Of a stretch of DNA of 64,000 nucleotides, positions 35,092 to 44,697 are shown piece after piece (the stretch's first letter is position 1; every line of letters begins with the position of its first letter). Source of the DNA: Halorussus pelagicus (GTDB taxonomy: Archaea; Halobacteriota; Halobacteria; Halobacteriales; Haladaptataceae); contig NZ_CP035119.1 of NCBI RefSeq assembly GCF_004087835.1, positions 2,790,001-2,854,000 on the forward strand, written 5' to 3'. The position numbers and the translations under genes are program-made. The notes beneath the pieces were generated by a model. It ran no database searches. It saw only the letters and a program-made list of their open reading frames with translations, and was not told the DNA's origin.

Positions 35092-36452
35092 GCTTCAAAC
35101 CCACGAGGGTTCGGCTGAAACTCACGAAATTGTCTATCTGAGACCACAGCTCGCTCGGCTTCAAACCCACAAGGGTTCGGCTGAAACACGCGACCGGCGT
35201 CATGGAGACCGACAATTATCCGCTTCAAACCCACAAGGGTTCGGCTGAAACCGTCTCACCCCATACGTACGGCTTCTGCTGGCTGTTGCTTCAAACCCAC
35301 AAGGGTTCGGCTGAAACCGTTGTCGGCGAACTCTCGGGAGGGACTGACGTTTGGCTTCAAACCCACAAGGGTTCGGCTGAAACCGGGCAGTTCGAGAGTG
35401 AGGGTTCGACAGTAATGATGCTTCAAACCCACAAGGGTTCGGCTGAAACACCCCACTGTCGTGACTCGGAGAGGTCTGTCTGCGTGCTTCAAACCCACAA
35501 GGGTTCGGCTGAAACCCTCCAGTCCGCCTTCAAGCGCGTCGCTTCCGGGCTTCAAACCCACAAGGGTTCGGCTGAAACCTTCGAAGCCACTCGCCACCGC
35601 GTCGCCGGGCTGCTTCAAACCCACAAGGGTTCGGCTGAAACACGATGGAGGCATATCGGTAGACTTCGACAGTGACCCGCTTCAAACCCACAAGGGTTCG
35701 GCTGAAACCAGACCACGCTACCAAGCTTCGACATCAGCAAATTGAGCGCTTCAAACCCACAAGGGTTCGGCTGAAACTGCCGAGTCGGAGCTTCTCCTTG
35801 TGGAAACTGAGGGCTTCAAACCCACAAGGGTTCGGCTGAAACCCGGAAGACGCCGCGCTCGCCGTCGTCGGCCACGCTTCAAACCCACAAGGGTTCGGCT
35901 GAAACGAGAACGAGTCGGATTGGTTCGGCAAGACAGTCTGTGCTTCAAACCCACAAGGGTTCGGCTGAAACCGCTTGATGCCTTTCTCTCTGAGGAGTTG
36001 GACGACGCTTCAAACCCACAAGGGTTCGGCTGAAACAACCAAACCGACCGCGAGCACCGACACGAACCACGCGCTTCAAACCCACAAGGGTTCGGCTGAA
36101 ACCGGACATCACCGAGCGCACCCATCCCGACTGGCAACAGCTTCAAACCCACAAGGGTTCGGCTGAAACCTTGGGTGCAGGACCAACGCGACGCACCCGA
36201 TTCCGACGCTTCAAACCCACAAGGGTTCGGCTGAAACAACTGCTAACGATTCTGACCGTGTTCGCCGTCGTGGCGCTTCAAACCCACAAGGGTTCGGCTG
36301 AAACTCGACCTCGGTCCGAACGTCCTTCTCGCCATGAGTCTGACGAACATCGTTGGCTTCAAACCCACAAGGGTTCGGCTGAAACTTTCCTGTTAGCCAC
36401 CTATTACGGTGAAGGGTTCGGTGCTTCAAACCCACAAGGGTTCGGCTGAAAC
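35092..36452 (-). CRISPR. CRISPR array 1 (21 repeats, 20 spacers)
   Basis: Thirty-base repeats begin at 35092, 35158, 35222 and then about every 66 bases to 36423. On the minus strand each starts GTTTCAGCC and ends GGGTTTGAAGC. The first (35092) has one substitution; the rest are identical. Spacers are 33-39 bases except one of 51 (36305-36355). The decayed end is on the left and the leader on the right, next to cas6, so transcription runs leftward. The repeat is of the haloarchaeal type I-B class and differs at only position 9 from array 2. Confidence 0.97.
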
Positions 36453-36545
36453 CATGCCGGATTTCCCGGCCACACGCCCACTCGCGGCCGAACCCACATC
36501 AACATTTCCGTCGACCCTCGATACCCTCTGTACCCCCGGCGGTCG
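36453..36545 (-). promoter_or_regulatory. leader of CRISPR array 1
   Basis: On the minus strand this stretch contains ggggtacagagggtatcgag, then aaatgttgatgtg, ending in ggcatg before the first repeat. The same series occurs before array 2 (46013-46095). It is the probable site of spacer insertion and, further upstream, the array promoter. Confidence 0.85.
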
Positions 36546-36613
36546 ACGACGAAACGGCGCTCTCGACGGCCGGACGCCCGCCCCAAAACCCCTAAAATTC
36601 CAATACCCAAACC

Positions 36614-36619
36614 ATTAAT
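36614..36619 (+). promoter_or_regulatory. possible TATA-like element of the cas operon
   Basis: Ttaata in ccattaataacatg is the most AT-rich promoter-like stretch on the plus strand before cas6, about 70 bases upstream. A ctaaaatt at about 36592 is an alternative. The position allows a short 5' leader carrying the Shine-Dalgarno hairpin. Confidence 0.35.
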
Positions 36620-36662
36620 AACATGCGTTCGATTCGTTCGGACATGCGACACAATACGTGGA

Positions 36663-36680
36663 GCGGTCGGAGGTGACCGC
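36663..36680 (+). promoter_or_regulatory. hairpin presenting the cas6 Shine-Dalgarno site
   Basis: Gcggtc (36663-36668) and gaccgc (36675-36680) form a perfect 6-bp stem; the 6-base loop is ggaggt (36669-36674), the Shine-Dalgarno core, 12 bases before the cas6 ATG. Loop presentation or stem sequestration could modulate translation of the first cas gene. Confidence 0.55.
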
Positions 36681-36686
36681 TTCGGG

Positions 36687-37460
36687 ATGCGGCTCTTAGT
36701 TCGACTGTCGGCACGCGCCGACACCGTGTACGACGACGCGTATCACCACAAGCTTCGCGGGCGGCTCTGGAAGGCCCTCGAAGGGACTGAGTTCGAGGAC
36801 CGCCACGACGCTAACGTCCCCTCGGAGTTCTGTTACTCGAACCCGTTTCCACCGAGAGATATGGCGGAAGGCGACCAGCGAACGCTGCTCGTCGCGTCCC
36901 CCAACGAGGAACTACTCAGCCACGTCGCCCGCGATCTCCAGACGAAGCGCGAGCTAAACGTCGGCGAGATGCCGTTCTACGTTGACGGACTGAGCCAGCT
37001 TTCTCCCGACGTTGGTGAACCGGGGACCACGGGCGTTATCGAGAGCGGAACCGGCGTCGTCGTTCGTATCCCGCCACGTCGCTTCGAGGAGTACGGAATC
37101 GACCGCGACGGCGACACCGCCGCGTTCTGGCGGCCCAAGTACACGACCGAACCCTTCCGGGTCCAAATCACGAACAACCTCGACCGGAAGCACGGCCGGT
37201 TCTATCCCGAGCGTCCCGGCCCGAGCGACCGCGACGGACCGCTATTCGACACGCACGAACTCATCAAGACGTTCGCCCTGCCGGTCACGGTGACGACGGG
37301 CGAGCAAATGACCTACGTCCTCAGCAAGTGGCGCTTCGAGTATACGGTCCGAGACGACCACCACCGACGACACCTGAATCTCGCGCTCGACTGCGGTCTC
37401 GGCGAGCGCAACGCGCTGGGTTTCGGCTTCGTGAATATCGTGGAGGACGACGATGGTTGA
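36687..37460 (+). CDS. cas6: CRISPR endoribonuclease Cas6
   Basis: This 257-residue RAMP protein cuts pre-crRNA inside the repeats. It begins MRLLVRLSARADTVYDDAYHHKL with the usual N-terminal strand and a likely catalytic His near residue 20-21. It ends with the glycine-rich loop GLGERNALGFGFV. It is first in the operon, next to the leader of array 1. The stop overlaps the cas8b start by 8 bases, so translation is coupled. The ATG at 36687 fits the upstream Shine-Dalgarno site. Confidence 0.95.
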   Translation: MRLLVRLSARADTVYDDAYHHKLRGRLWKALEGTEFEDRHDANVPSEFCYSNPFPPRDMAEGDQRTLLVASPNEELLSHVARDLQTKRELNVGEMPFYVDGLSQLSPDVGEPGTTGVIESGTGVVVRIPPRRFEEYGIDRDGDTAAFWRPKYTTEPFRVQITNNLDRKHGRFYPERPGPSDRDGPLFDTHELIKTFALPVTVTTGEQMTYVLSKWRFEYTVRDDHHRRHLNLALDCGLGERNALGFGFVNIVEDDDG

Positions 37461-39546
37461 GACCGACGCACTCAGCGAGGTGGACCCCGAGCGAATCGAG
37501 GCGGCCTTGCCGGACCGTCCGGTCACGTCGCTCCGGGATATCGAAGCGCTATACGGCGAACTCTACGCGCTCGCGGAGTTGGGAAGCGACGAGTACGCCA
37601 AGTACCGCACGCCCGACGCAGCGGCTACTCTCCTCGGGATGGACCAGTCGGTTCTCGTCGTTCGGTTGGACCTCCGGGGCGAAACACCCGCATTCGACGA
37701 GGAAGACTCAGTCGAGGTCCAGATGTACCGCGACGACCTCGTCCCGATGCTCGCTCACTCGAAGTACGCCTCGGCCCGCGGCGTGGACCACAGTCTCACG
37801 CACCAGTCCGGCCGAGACAACAGCGCCGAGAAGTTGGCGGTCCACGCGACCGACCGATTCACGCGCTGGCCGACCGAGGACGCAGTTCGGGAGACCGCCG
37901 AGCGCCACGAGGACGGCTGGCTCCTCGACGTGCTGGCCGACCTCGGCGAGGACGACGAGATGATGGACACGCTTGAAGCCACTGCAGAGAGCGAGGTCCC
38001 GCCCGAAGCGACGATGTTGGTCACGGTCCGTGTCGCGCTCGACGCCGACGACGAAGCGAGCGTCGCCAAGACGGAGACCTACGATTCCGCCGCCGAGTAC
38101 CATTATCCCGGCGAGTTCGAGGTCTTTCAGGAGGCGATGGCCGCCCGGAAGACCCGGAAGTTCAAGGCCAAAAACGAGGCGAAAGACGCGGTCGGCGATG
38201 GCGTCTGCTTCGTCAGCGACACCGAAGAGTCGGTCTACGGCGTTGTTGACGACCCGATGAAGTCGTACCTCTCGAAGCAGGCCGAGAAGTTCCCTCGGTT
38301 CGATTCGGACGAGTCGTGGCGTACCCAACCCCTGAGCAGGGACGCCGCAATCGCGGCCCAGAACGCCGAGACGTTTCTCGACGCCTGCCAGTATTCGGGT
38401 TCAAGGGGCGTGTCGGTGTACTACCTGCCGTATCTTCGGAAGACTCCAAACGCCGAGACGGCACAGCGTCTGTTCGAACTCCTCGCCGCCCTCGACGGGT
38501 CCGACGGCGACGAAACTCGCACGCCAATCGAGCGGGCCTACGAGGACTATCCCGCGAGTCGAGACGCGCTCCGGTACTTCGTCCTCGTCGTCCACAAGTA
38601 CCAGAAAGACAGGTGGCGACTCGTCGCTGGGTCGGGCGACGTGTCGGCAGCCGAAACTTCGAAGCTCGGTGAGGCCCATCGAAATGTTCTGAATGGACCG
38701 ACGTTCGGCCCGGAGCGAGCATTCCCGACCGTGGAGTCGTGGGGCCTCCTCGATGCTTCACGAACTGGACCGCAGTACACTGGGCTGGTATCGGAGCCGA
38801 GCTACTTCTTCCGGACCTGCGCCGAGACCGACGAGGACGACCCGAGCGCCGACGACCTACGCTTCCGGGCGACCGTCGCCGCGATTTCCGGCGAGTCGAT
38901 ACGGGTCGAGTCTCTCCTCGAATCCTACGTCGAGCGAATCGGCGACGAGTTCGACGCCAGCGATGGACTTCGAGGCTACCCGGACCGATTGGTCGCTTCC
39001 CAGTACGCACAGCTCGCCGCGCTCGCAGACCGAGGCGTCCTCGACGCGAGCCGCGAAACCACCGAACCCTTGGAAAATTTCTTACAGATGACCGACGAAC
39101 CGGACGCGGACGAACAGTCTCGAATCGAAGCGTTAGACGACTTTATCGACCGACATCCCGCTATCGAGCGCAAAGAAGACGACAAAGCCGACAACCACGA
39201 ACGTCGCGGTGTCTTCCTCCTCGGCGCGCTCGTCGGTCGCCTCACGCAACATCAGCGGTACAAGGGCAAGAGCATGACCGCGGTGAAACGTCACCCGGTA
39301 GACGGACTGACGAAACACAACGTCGTCCGCACTGCGACTGAGGTCGTAGACCTGAACCACACATACTGGAGCGAAGGTGACAGGAGTCGTATCCGCAACG
39401 AACTGGCGGACCGCCTCTCTGACGACTTACAGTACGAGATGGCTGGCGATTGGACCCTCACGACCGAGGACCTGCGCTTCCACTACGCGATGGGTATCGC
39501 CTACGGACTGAACGACACTTCCAACGAGGACTACAACGATGACTGA
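37453..39546 (+). CDS. cas8b: type I-B Cascade large subunit Cas8b (Csh1-type)
   Basis: This 697-residue acidic protein occupies the large-subunit place between cas6 and cas7. Sequence is weakly conserved overall; the order of genes and length identify it as the haloarchaeal Csh1/Cas8b form. Family-typical stretches include the N-terminal LRDIEALYGELYALAELG and the C-terminal helical FLLGALVGRLTQHQRYKG. It would recognise the PAM and open the target duplex within Cascade. Ends overlap neighbours by 8 bases on both sides. Confidence 0.9.
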   Translation: MVETDALSEVDPERIEAALPDRPVTSLRDIEALYGELYALAELGSDEYAKYRTPDAAATLLGMDQSVLVVRLDLRGETPAFDEEDSVEVQMYRDDLVPMLAHSKYASARGVDHSLTHQSGRDNSAEKLAVHATDRFTRWPTEDAVRETAERHEDGWLLDVLADLGEDDEMMDTLEATAESEVPPEATMLVTVRVALDADDEASVAKTETYDSAAEYHYPGEFEVFQEAMAARKTRKFKAKNEAKDAVGDGVCFVSDTEESVYGVVDDPMKSYLSKQAEKFPRFDSDESWRTQPLSRDAAIAAQNAETFLDACQYSGSRGVSVYYLPYLRKTPNAETAQRLFELLAALDGSDGDETRTPIERAYEDYPASRDALRYFVLVVHKYQKDRWRLVAGSGDVSAAETSKLGEAHRNVLNGPTFGPERAFPTVESWGLLDASRTGPQYTGLVSEPSYFFRTCAETDEDDPSADDLRFRATVAAISGESIRVESLLESYVERIGDEFDASDGLRGYPDRLVASQYAQLAALADRGVLDASRETTEPLENFLQMTDEPDADEQSRIEALDDFIDRHPAIERKEDDKADNHERRGVFLLGALVGRLTQHQRYKGKSMTAVKRHPVDGLTKHNVVRTATEVVDLNHTYWSEGDRSRIRNELADRLSDDLQYEMAGDWTLTTEDLRFHYAMGIAYGLNDTSNEDYNDD

Positions 39547-40576
39547 TTACGCACCCGTCGAGAACCGCTCCGAAATCGTCTACCTGTACGACGCCGTGGA
39601 CGCCAACCCCAACGGCAACCCCCTGAGCGGGTCGAACCGACCGCGAATCGATCCCCACACCAAGCAAGCCGTCGTGACCGACGTACGTCTCAAGCGCTAT
39701 CTCCGCGACCAGTTGGAGGCTGACGGTCACGGTGTCTACATCACGAGTTCGCGCGAGCGCGACGAGAACGCCAAACAGCGCGAGCAGATGATAAAGGACG
39801 CCCTCGGCGTCACCGACTCCGAGGACATCCCCGACGACCCCTACGGCGAGTTCCTCGCCAACGCGGCCGACGTGCGCCTGTTCGGCGCAACGATGAGCAT
39901 CGACACGAGCGACGACGACATCATCGGGAAAATCGAGGAGGACTTACCGGACAACTTCACCGGCCCGGTCCAGTTCTCGCCCGGCAAGACGCTCCACGCG
40001 GTCGAAATCAACGAGGAGTACAACAGTCTCACGAGCGTCATCGCCACGGGCGACGACAAAGAGCAGGGCGGGTTCGACTTGGACGACCACCGTATCAAGT
40101 ATGGACTCGTCGGTTTCCACGGTCTCGTGGACGAACACGCCGCCGAGAACACGAACCTCGCCGAGAAGGACGTGCGCCGTCTCGACACTTTGCTCTGGCG
40201 CGCCATCAAGAACCAGACCATCACGCGAAGCAAAGTCGGTCAAGAGCCGCGCCTCTACCTCCGCGTCGAGTACGCCGAGGAGAGCTTCCACCTCGGCGGC
40301 CTGACGCATCTCCTTGACGTAGCGGGCCGCGACGGACAGGACGAAAGCGAGTTCCGGACGATTCACGATGTGACTCTCGATGCGACCGACCTCGTGGCGC
40401 GCCTCAACAACCACGCCGACAAAATCGAGGCTGTCCACGTCGTCGAGAGCGACGTGCTGGACGTTTCGACCGAGGCGGACCACGACTCCGTGACCGGCGC
40501 GCTCGAAGCCGAACTCGGCGAGGACGCGGTTCGCTCGGTCGATGTCTACGACGAGTACGAGGCGACGCGCCCGTAA
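39539..40576 (+). CDS. cas7: Cascade backbone protein Cas7 (Csh2)
   Basis: This 345-residue RAMP protein forms the multi-copy backbone on crRNA. The N-terminal NRSEIVYLYDAVDANPNGNP and PRIDPHTKQAVVTDVRLKRYLRDQL are hallmarks of the Csh2/DevR family, as is the later FSPGKTLHAVEINEEY. Length is normal. It overlaps cas8b by 8 bases and is 3 bases from cas5. Confidence 0.96.
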   Translation: MTDYAPVENRSEIVYLYDAVDANPNGNPLSGSNRPRIDPHTKQAVVTDVRLKRYLRDQLEADGHGVYITSSRERDENAKQREQMIKDALGVTDSEDIPDDPYGEFLANAADVRLFGATMSIDTSDDDIIGKIEEDLPDNFTGPVQFSPGKTLHAVEINEEYNSLTSVIATGDDKEQGGFDLDDHRIKYGLVGFHGLVDEHAAENTNLAEKDVRRLDTLLWRAIKNQTITRSKVGQEPRLYLRVEYAEESFHLGGLTHLLDVAGRDGQDESEFRTIHDVTLDATDLVARLNNHADKIEAVHVVESDVLDVSTEADHDSVTGALEAELGEDAVRSVDVYDEYEATRP

Positions 40577-40579
40577 CCC

Positions 40580-41401
40580 ATGTCTCAGACCGAACTCGGC
40601 ACGTACGACGCTGACGAAGGCGATTCCGACAGCCACGGGGAGACACGCCGATGTCTCTCACTGACCGTCTCGGGACCGTGGGGCCACTTCCGCCATGTCG
40701 ATGGTAACACCATCAAGCGGACCTACCGAATTATGCCCCGGACGACCGTCGCGGGACTGCTCGCCGCAATCGCGGGCTACGACCGCGATAGCTACTACGA
40801 CCTGTTCGCTCGCGGTGAGTCCGGCATCGCCATCGAGCCGACCAGCGAGATTCGAACGATGAACCTGCCCGAAAACAGCCTGACGACCTCCGGCGAAGGG
40901 TTGAAGACGGTCAACAGTCGCGGGAAGGTCTCCATTACCTACCCGGACCCGAGTGCCGACCGACAGCGCGTCAACTACGAGGTGCTAGTAGACCCCGAGT
41001 ACCGAATCGACGTGTGGCTAGCCGACGGCGAGGCCTACGACCACCTCAAGTCGGTTCTCGACGCCGGAAAATCGTACTACACGCCCTCGCTCGGCCTTTC
41101 GGAGCATCTGGCCGAAATTGAGTATCACGGCGAGAAGAGCGCAGAGCCGGTGGCGGTGGATGGAACCGCGAGAGTCGATTCCGCGATTCCGGACGCCGAT
41201 GGCGTCGTTCCCGACGCGGGCGTGACCTACGGCACCGAGCGCTCGCCGGGATACATGACTCGGACCTCCGGAGAAGGCGAGTTCACCGGTCGGAAGACCA
41301 CCGGGTTTCTGACCTACACCTACAGTCCCGAGTGCGACGCGCTCGAAGTACGGGGCGTTGACCCCGCGAAGGTCGGCGACCGAACGGTGGTCTTCGTGTG
41401 A
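40580..41401 (+). CDS. cas5: Cascade subunit Cas5
   Basis: This 273-residue RAMP protein caps the 5' handle of crRNA. After a short acidic leader it has LSLTVSGPWGHFRHVDGNTIKRTYRIMPRTT, the Cas5 N-terminal strand and loop. C-terminal TTGFLTYTYSPECDAL is consistent with the type I-B form. The ATG at 40580 gives an acidic N-terminal extension; a later start is possible. Its TGA overlaps the cas3 GTG start. Confidence 0.95.
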   Translation: MSQTELGTYDADEGDSDSHGETRRCLSLTVSGPWGHFRHVDGNTIKRTYRIMPRTTVAGLLAAIAGYDRDSYYDLFARGESGIAIEPTSEIRTMNLPENSLTTSGEGLKTVNSRGKVSITYPDPSADRQRVNYEVLVDPEYRIDVWLADGEAYDHLKSVLDAGKSYYTPSLGLSEHLAEIEYHGEKSAEPVAVDGTARVDSAIPDADGVVPDAGVTYGTERSPGYMTRTSGEGEFTGRKTTGFLTYTYSPECDALEVRGVDPAKVGDRTVVFV

Positions 41402-44115
41402 GCGACGGCTACGACGCGGTCCTCTCTCACACCTCGGACGTAGAGGACGACCCCGAAGGTCTCGGGTCGGTCTGGCTCGAAACCCACCTCTGTGAGGTCG
41501 GCGAGCGCGCCCGGAAACTCGTTCTCGACGGGGCGACGACCAGCGAAGGCGACGACCTCGGAGAACTCGCAGAGCTGTTGGGTCGGCTTCACGACATCGG
41601 GAAACTCACGACGTTCTTTCAGGAACACGTCCGCGGCGGGTCTCCCGAGGAAGCGACTCACCACGCCCGACTCGGCGCGTTCGTGGCCTACTACGCGCTC
41701 GACGAGTGTGGTTACAGCCAGCAGACGCGCATCGCGGGCACGGTTGCGGTCTGGAAACACCACGGGGCGCTTCCGGACGTGGAGACCGGCCTCAAAGACG
41801 AACTCAGTGACGACACCGAGACCGGGCCGTACGGCGAGGTATGTAAGCAAGCCGGGAACATACAGCGACACCGACCCGACCTCGCCGACCGTCTCTTGGC
41901 CGACGCAATCGGAGACGGCGCGACCGACGACGCGCCCTCGTGGTCGGAGTTCCTCAGGAGCGTCCCCGACGTGCGAAAAGCTATCCGAGACGCACCGACA
42001 CTGTCGAACTCGTGGGGCGCGCCCTCTGACGTGATAACCGAGGACACCTACACCGATACGGTCCAACTGTCGAGCGCGCTCGTCCTCGCCGACAAGTCGT
42101 GTGCTGGCAAGATAACGGATGAGCGATTGAAACCCGAGACGGCCGAACTGAACGACCTCAAGTCACATCTTGACGACCTCGGTGGCGACCCGAAAAACGA
42201 CGAGGAGGAAACGCTCAACCGACTCCGAGACGCCGCCCAAGACGAGGTCGCCGAGAACGTCCAGCGTTTCCTCGACGGCGAGGAGTCGGTTGCCACCGTC
42301 ACACTCCCGACAGGATACGGCAAGACGCTGGTCGGCCTGCGGGCGGCGCTCGAAATGCAGGCCGAGCGCGATACCGACGGGCGAGTCGTCTACGCGCTCC
42401 CGTTCACCTCCATCATCGACCAGACCGCCGAGACGCTTTGGGAGGTGTTCGACGCCGACCCGACCGGCCGAGGGCTGACGATACACCATCACCTCGCGGA
42501 GACCGTCACGGTCGGCGACGAGTCCGAAGAAGACGACAGTGAGACGGCGCGCGACGCCGACGACCCGACCGACGAGTACGCGCGTGACGAGTATCTGGTC
42601 GGCGAGAGCTGGCGCTCAGGGACGACACTGACGACGTTCGTCCAGTTGTTCGAGAGTCTGGCGGGACCGGGAAACGCCCAGAGCATGAAGCTCCCCGCAC
42701 TCTACGGGAGCGTGGTCGTCGTGGACGAGCCGCAAGCCCTACCGCTTCGCTGGTGGCCGCTGGTCGAACGCCTCGTCGAGGTGCTGACCGAGGTGTACGA
42801 CGCCCGCGTCGTCCTGATGACGGCGACCCAGCCCGAAATCGTGGACTCGAACGAGCGATTCGACCTGATTCGGGAGAAAGACCGGTACTTCGACGGGCCG
42901 GGTCCTGACCGCGTGCGCTACGAGTTCGACTCGACCGCCACGGCCGACGACGAGGCGGCGGTTCTCGGCTACGACGAGGCCGCGAGCCGACTCGTCGCCG
43001 CGGCAAGCGAGGACGCCGACTCGGCGCTCGCGGTGTGTAACACTATCGATAGCGCTCAAGACCTCTCGAAAGCGGTCGCAGAGCGAGTCGATGCGGAATC
43101 GCTGACAGACGTGAACGACTGCTACGCCAACGCGCTCGGCGACTCGTTCGCGGGACCCGAATCGACGGGCGAGTTGGTCGCGCGAATCGACCGCGAGACG
43201 GGAACCGAGTCCTCTGACCTCGCGCTCCTCCACCTCTCGACTCGCCTCCGGCCCTGTGACCGCCGGGCGCTGTTGCAAATCGCGGAGGAGTTGACGGCGC
43301 TCGACGTGCCGCTGGTCGTCGTCTCCACGCAGCTCATCGAGGCGGGCGTGGACATCAGCTTCGACCGCGTGTACCGCGACTTCGCTCCCTTGGACAGCAT
43401 CGTGCAGGCGGCGGGCCGGTGCAACCGGTCGTTCGAGCGCGAGGAAGGTCTCGGGAACGTATCCGTCTGGCAACTCGATGCGCCCGACGACTGTGAGATG
43501 CTTCCCTCGAAGGCGGTCTACGCGCGCCCGCAAAAACCCGGCGAGAAGAACCTTCTTGCGCCGACTCGGGACGCGCTCGATGAGACGGTCGAAGATTTCG
43601 CTGACGAGGTGACGGCTTCCGAAGCGACAGTTGCCGACGAGGCGGTCGAGACGTATCACTGTCTCGTCGGCCACGACGTGACGCCCGACGGAATCGACAT
43701 GGTGGACGACTTCGAGAACGCTCAGGCGAAGTCGCTCCGGCAGAAATCGCTCATCGACCAACACCTCGCGTTCGAAGTCTACGTCTGCCGGACCGAAACT
43801 GAGAGCGAGCGCGTCGAGGAGTTGCGAGACGCCCGCGAGGAGCGGGCGTTCGAGAGGGTGAAGCGACTCCGGAAAGACCTCGCCGAGTTGCGGGTCTCGG
43901 TACCGGTCTATCGTCCGGATTCGGAGGCCGCACGGAAGTTGAAGAACGCCGAACCGCTGTTCGACTACAGCGAGGGGTCTGACCGGACCGGCTGGGACCA
44001 CGACACCGAGCGCGTCCTCGACCCCGAGCGAGATGTCGGGCGCTTCGAGCAATACTTCGACGTTCGGGAGGGCGTTCATCTTCCCGAGAGCGGCGTGGAG
44101 GCGCGATTTTTCTGA
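41398..44115 (+). CDS. cas3: Cas3 nuclease-helicase (HD plus superfamily 2 helicase)
   Basis: This 905-residue protein unwinds and cuts target DNA recruited by Cascade. The N-terminal HD nuclease has GRLHDIGKLTTFF and THHARLG. The helicase has Walker A TLPTGYGKT (~residue 305), Walker B VVVDEPQAL (DEAD-like DEPQ) and motif VI QAAGRCNRS near residue 680. HD and helicase are fused in one chain, as in haloarchaeal type I-B. It starts with GTG at 41398, overlapping cas5 as GTGA. Confidence 0.96.
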   Translation: MSDGYDAVLSHTSDVEDDPEGLGSVWLETHLCEVGERARKLVLDGATTSEGDDLGELAELLGRLHDIGKLTTFFQEHVRGGSPEEATHHARLGAFVAYYALDECGYSQQTRIAGTVAVWKHHGALPDVETGLKDELSDDTETGPYGEVCKQAGNIQRHRPDLADRLLADAIGDGATDDAPSWSEFLRSVPDVRKAIRDAPTLSNSWGAPSDVITEDTYTDTVQLSSALVLADKSCAGKITDERLKPETAELNDLKSHLDDLGGDPKNDEEETLNRLRDAAQDEVAENVQRFLDGEESVATVTLPTGYGKTLVGLRAALEMQAERDTDGRVVYALPFTSIIDQTAETLWEVFDADPTGRGLTIHHHLAETVTVGDESEEDDSETARDADDPTDEYARDEYLVGESWRSGTTLTTFVQLFESLAGPGNAQSMKLPALYGSVVVVDEPQALPLRWWPLVERLVEVLTEVYDARVVLMTATQPEIVDSNERFDLIREKDRYFDGPGPDRVRYEFDSTATADDEAAVLGYDEAASRLVAAASEDADSALAVCNTIDSAQDLSKAVAERVDAESLTDVNDCYANALGDSFAGPESTGELVARIDRETGTESSDLALLHLSTRLRPCDRRALLQIAEELTALDVPLVVVSTQLIEAGVDISFDRVYRDFAPLDSIVQAAGRCNRSFEREEGLGNVSVWQLDAPDDCEMLPSKAVYARPQKPGEKNLLAPTRDALDETVEDFADEVTASEATVADEAVETYHCLVGHDVTPDGIDMVDDFENAQAKSLRQKSLIDQHLAFEVYVCRTETESERVEELRDAREERAFERVKRLRKDLAELRVSVPVYRPDSEAARKLKNAEPLFDYSEGSDRTGWDHDTERVLDPERDVGRFEQYFDVREGVHLPESGVEARFF

Positions 44116-44696
44116 CCGACGACGAACGCGCTGGCGGCGGTTCGACTCCCGAGGACCCGGTCGAACTCCTCCTGCGGTCGGCGCGCGACGAAGCGGTCCA
44201 CGACGAGTTTCGTGTCACTGGCGTGATGATGCAATACTACGAGGTGTGTGAGCGCGAACTCTGGTTTCTGAGCCGAAATATCGAAATCGACCGCGAAAAC
44301 CCGGCTGTCGTCCGAGGAACGCACGTAGACGACGAGACCTACGAGGAGAAACGCCGGAACTTCAGCATCGACGGGACGATTTCGCTCGACGTGCTGGACG
44401 ACGGGCAGGTGTTGGAGGTCAAACCCTCGTCATCGTTGGTCGAACCGGCGAAGCTCCAACTGCTGTACTACCTGTGGTATCTCGACCGCGTGGTCGGCGT
44501 CGAGAAATCGGGCGTCCTCGCCCACCCGACCGAGCGCAAGCGGGAATCGGTCGAGTTGACCGACGAAAACGCGGCGCGAGTCGAAGACGCCATCCGCGGA
44601 GTTCACGAGATTGTGACTCGGGAATCGCCGCCGCCTGCCGAGGAAAAACCGTTCTGCGAATCGTGTGCGTACTACGACTTCTGCTGGAGTTGTTAA
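44112..44696 (+). CDS. cas4: Cas4 exonuclease, apparent CTG start
   Basis: Cas4 trims and selects prespacers with Cas1-Cas2. The full reading frame from 44112 gives 194 residues. Conserved parts are TGVMMQYYEVCERELWF (first cysteine), the RecB-like VLEVKPSSSL, QLLYYLWYLD and a C-terminal CESCAYYDFCWSC, four cysteines for a 4Fe-4S cluster. The frame between 44112 and 44223 is protein-like (PVELLLRSARDEAVHDEFRV) but has no ATG, GTG or TTG. The only coupled start is CTG, overlapping the cas3 TGA. If translation instead begins at GTG 44223, the N-terminal helix is lost. Confidence 0.85.
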   Translation: MTDDERAGGGSTPEDPVELLLRSARDEAVHDEFRVTGVMMQYYEVCERELWFLSRNIEIDRENPAVVRGTHVDDETYEEKRRNFSIDGTISLDVLDDGQVLEVKPSSSLVEPAKLQLLYYLWYLDRVVGVEKSGVLAHPTERKRESVELTDENAARVEDAIRGVHEIVTRESPPPAEEKPFCESCAYYDFCWSC

Positions 44697-44697
44697 C

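Noticed and set aside
35090-36452. Long open frames running through CRISPR array 1 on both strands
   Set aside because: The repeat is 30 bases, a multiple of three, so frames stay open and repeat the same peptide. The sequence is an array, not a gene.
36453-37453. A CreTA-like RNA toxin-antitoxin in the cas operon
   Set aside because: In Haloarcula this lies between cas6 and cas8b, but here those genes overlap by 8 bases. I saw no degenerate repeat unit in the leader region beyond the array itself.
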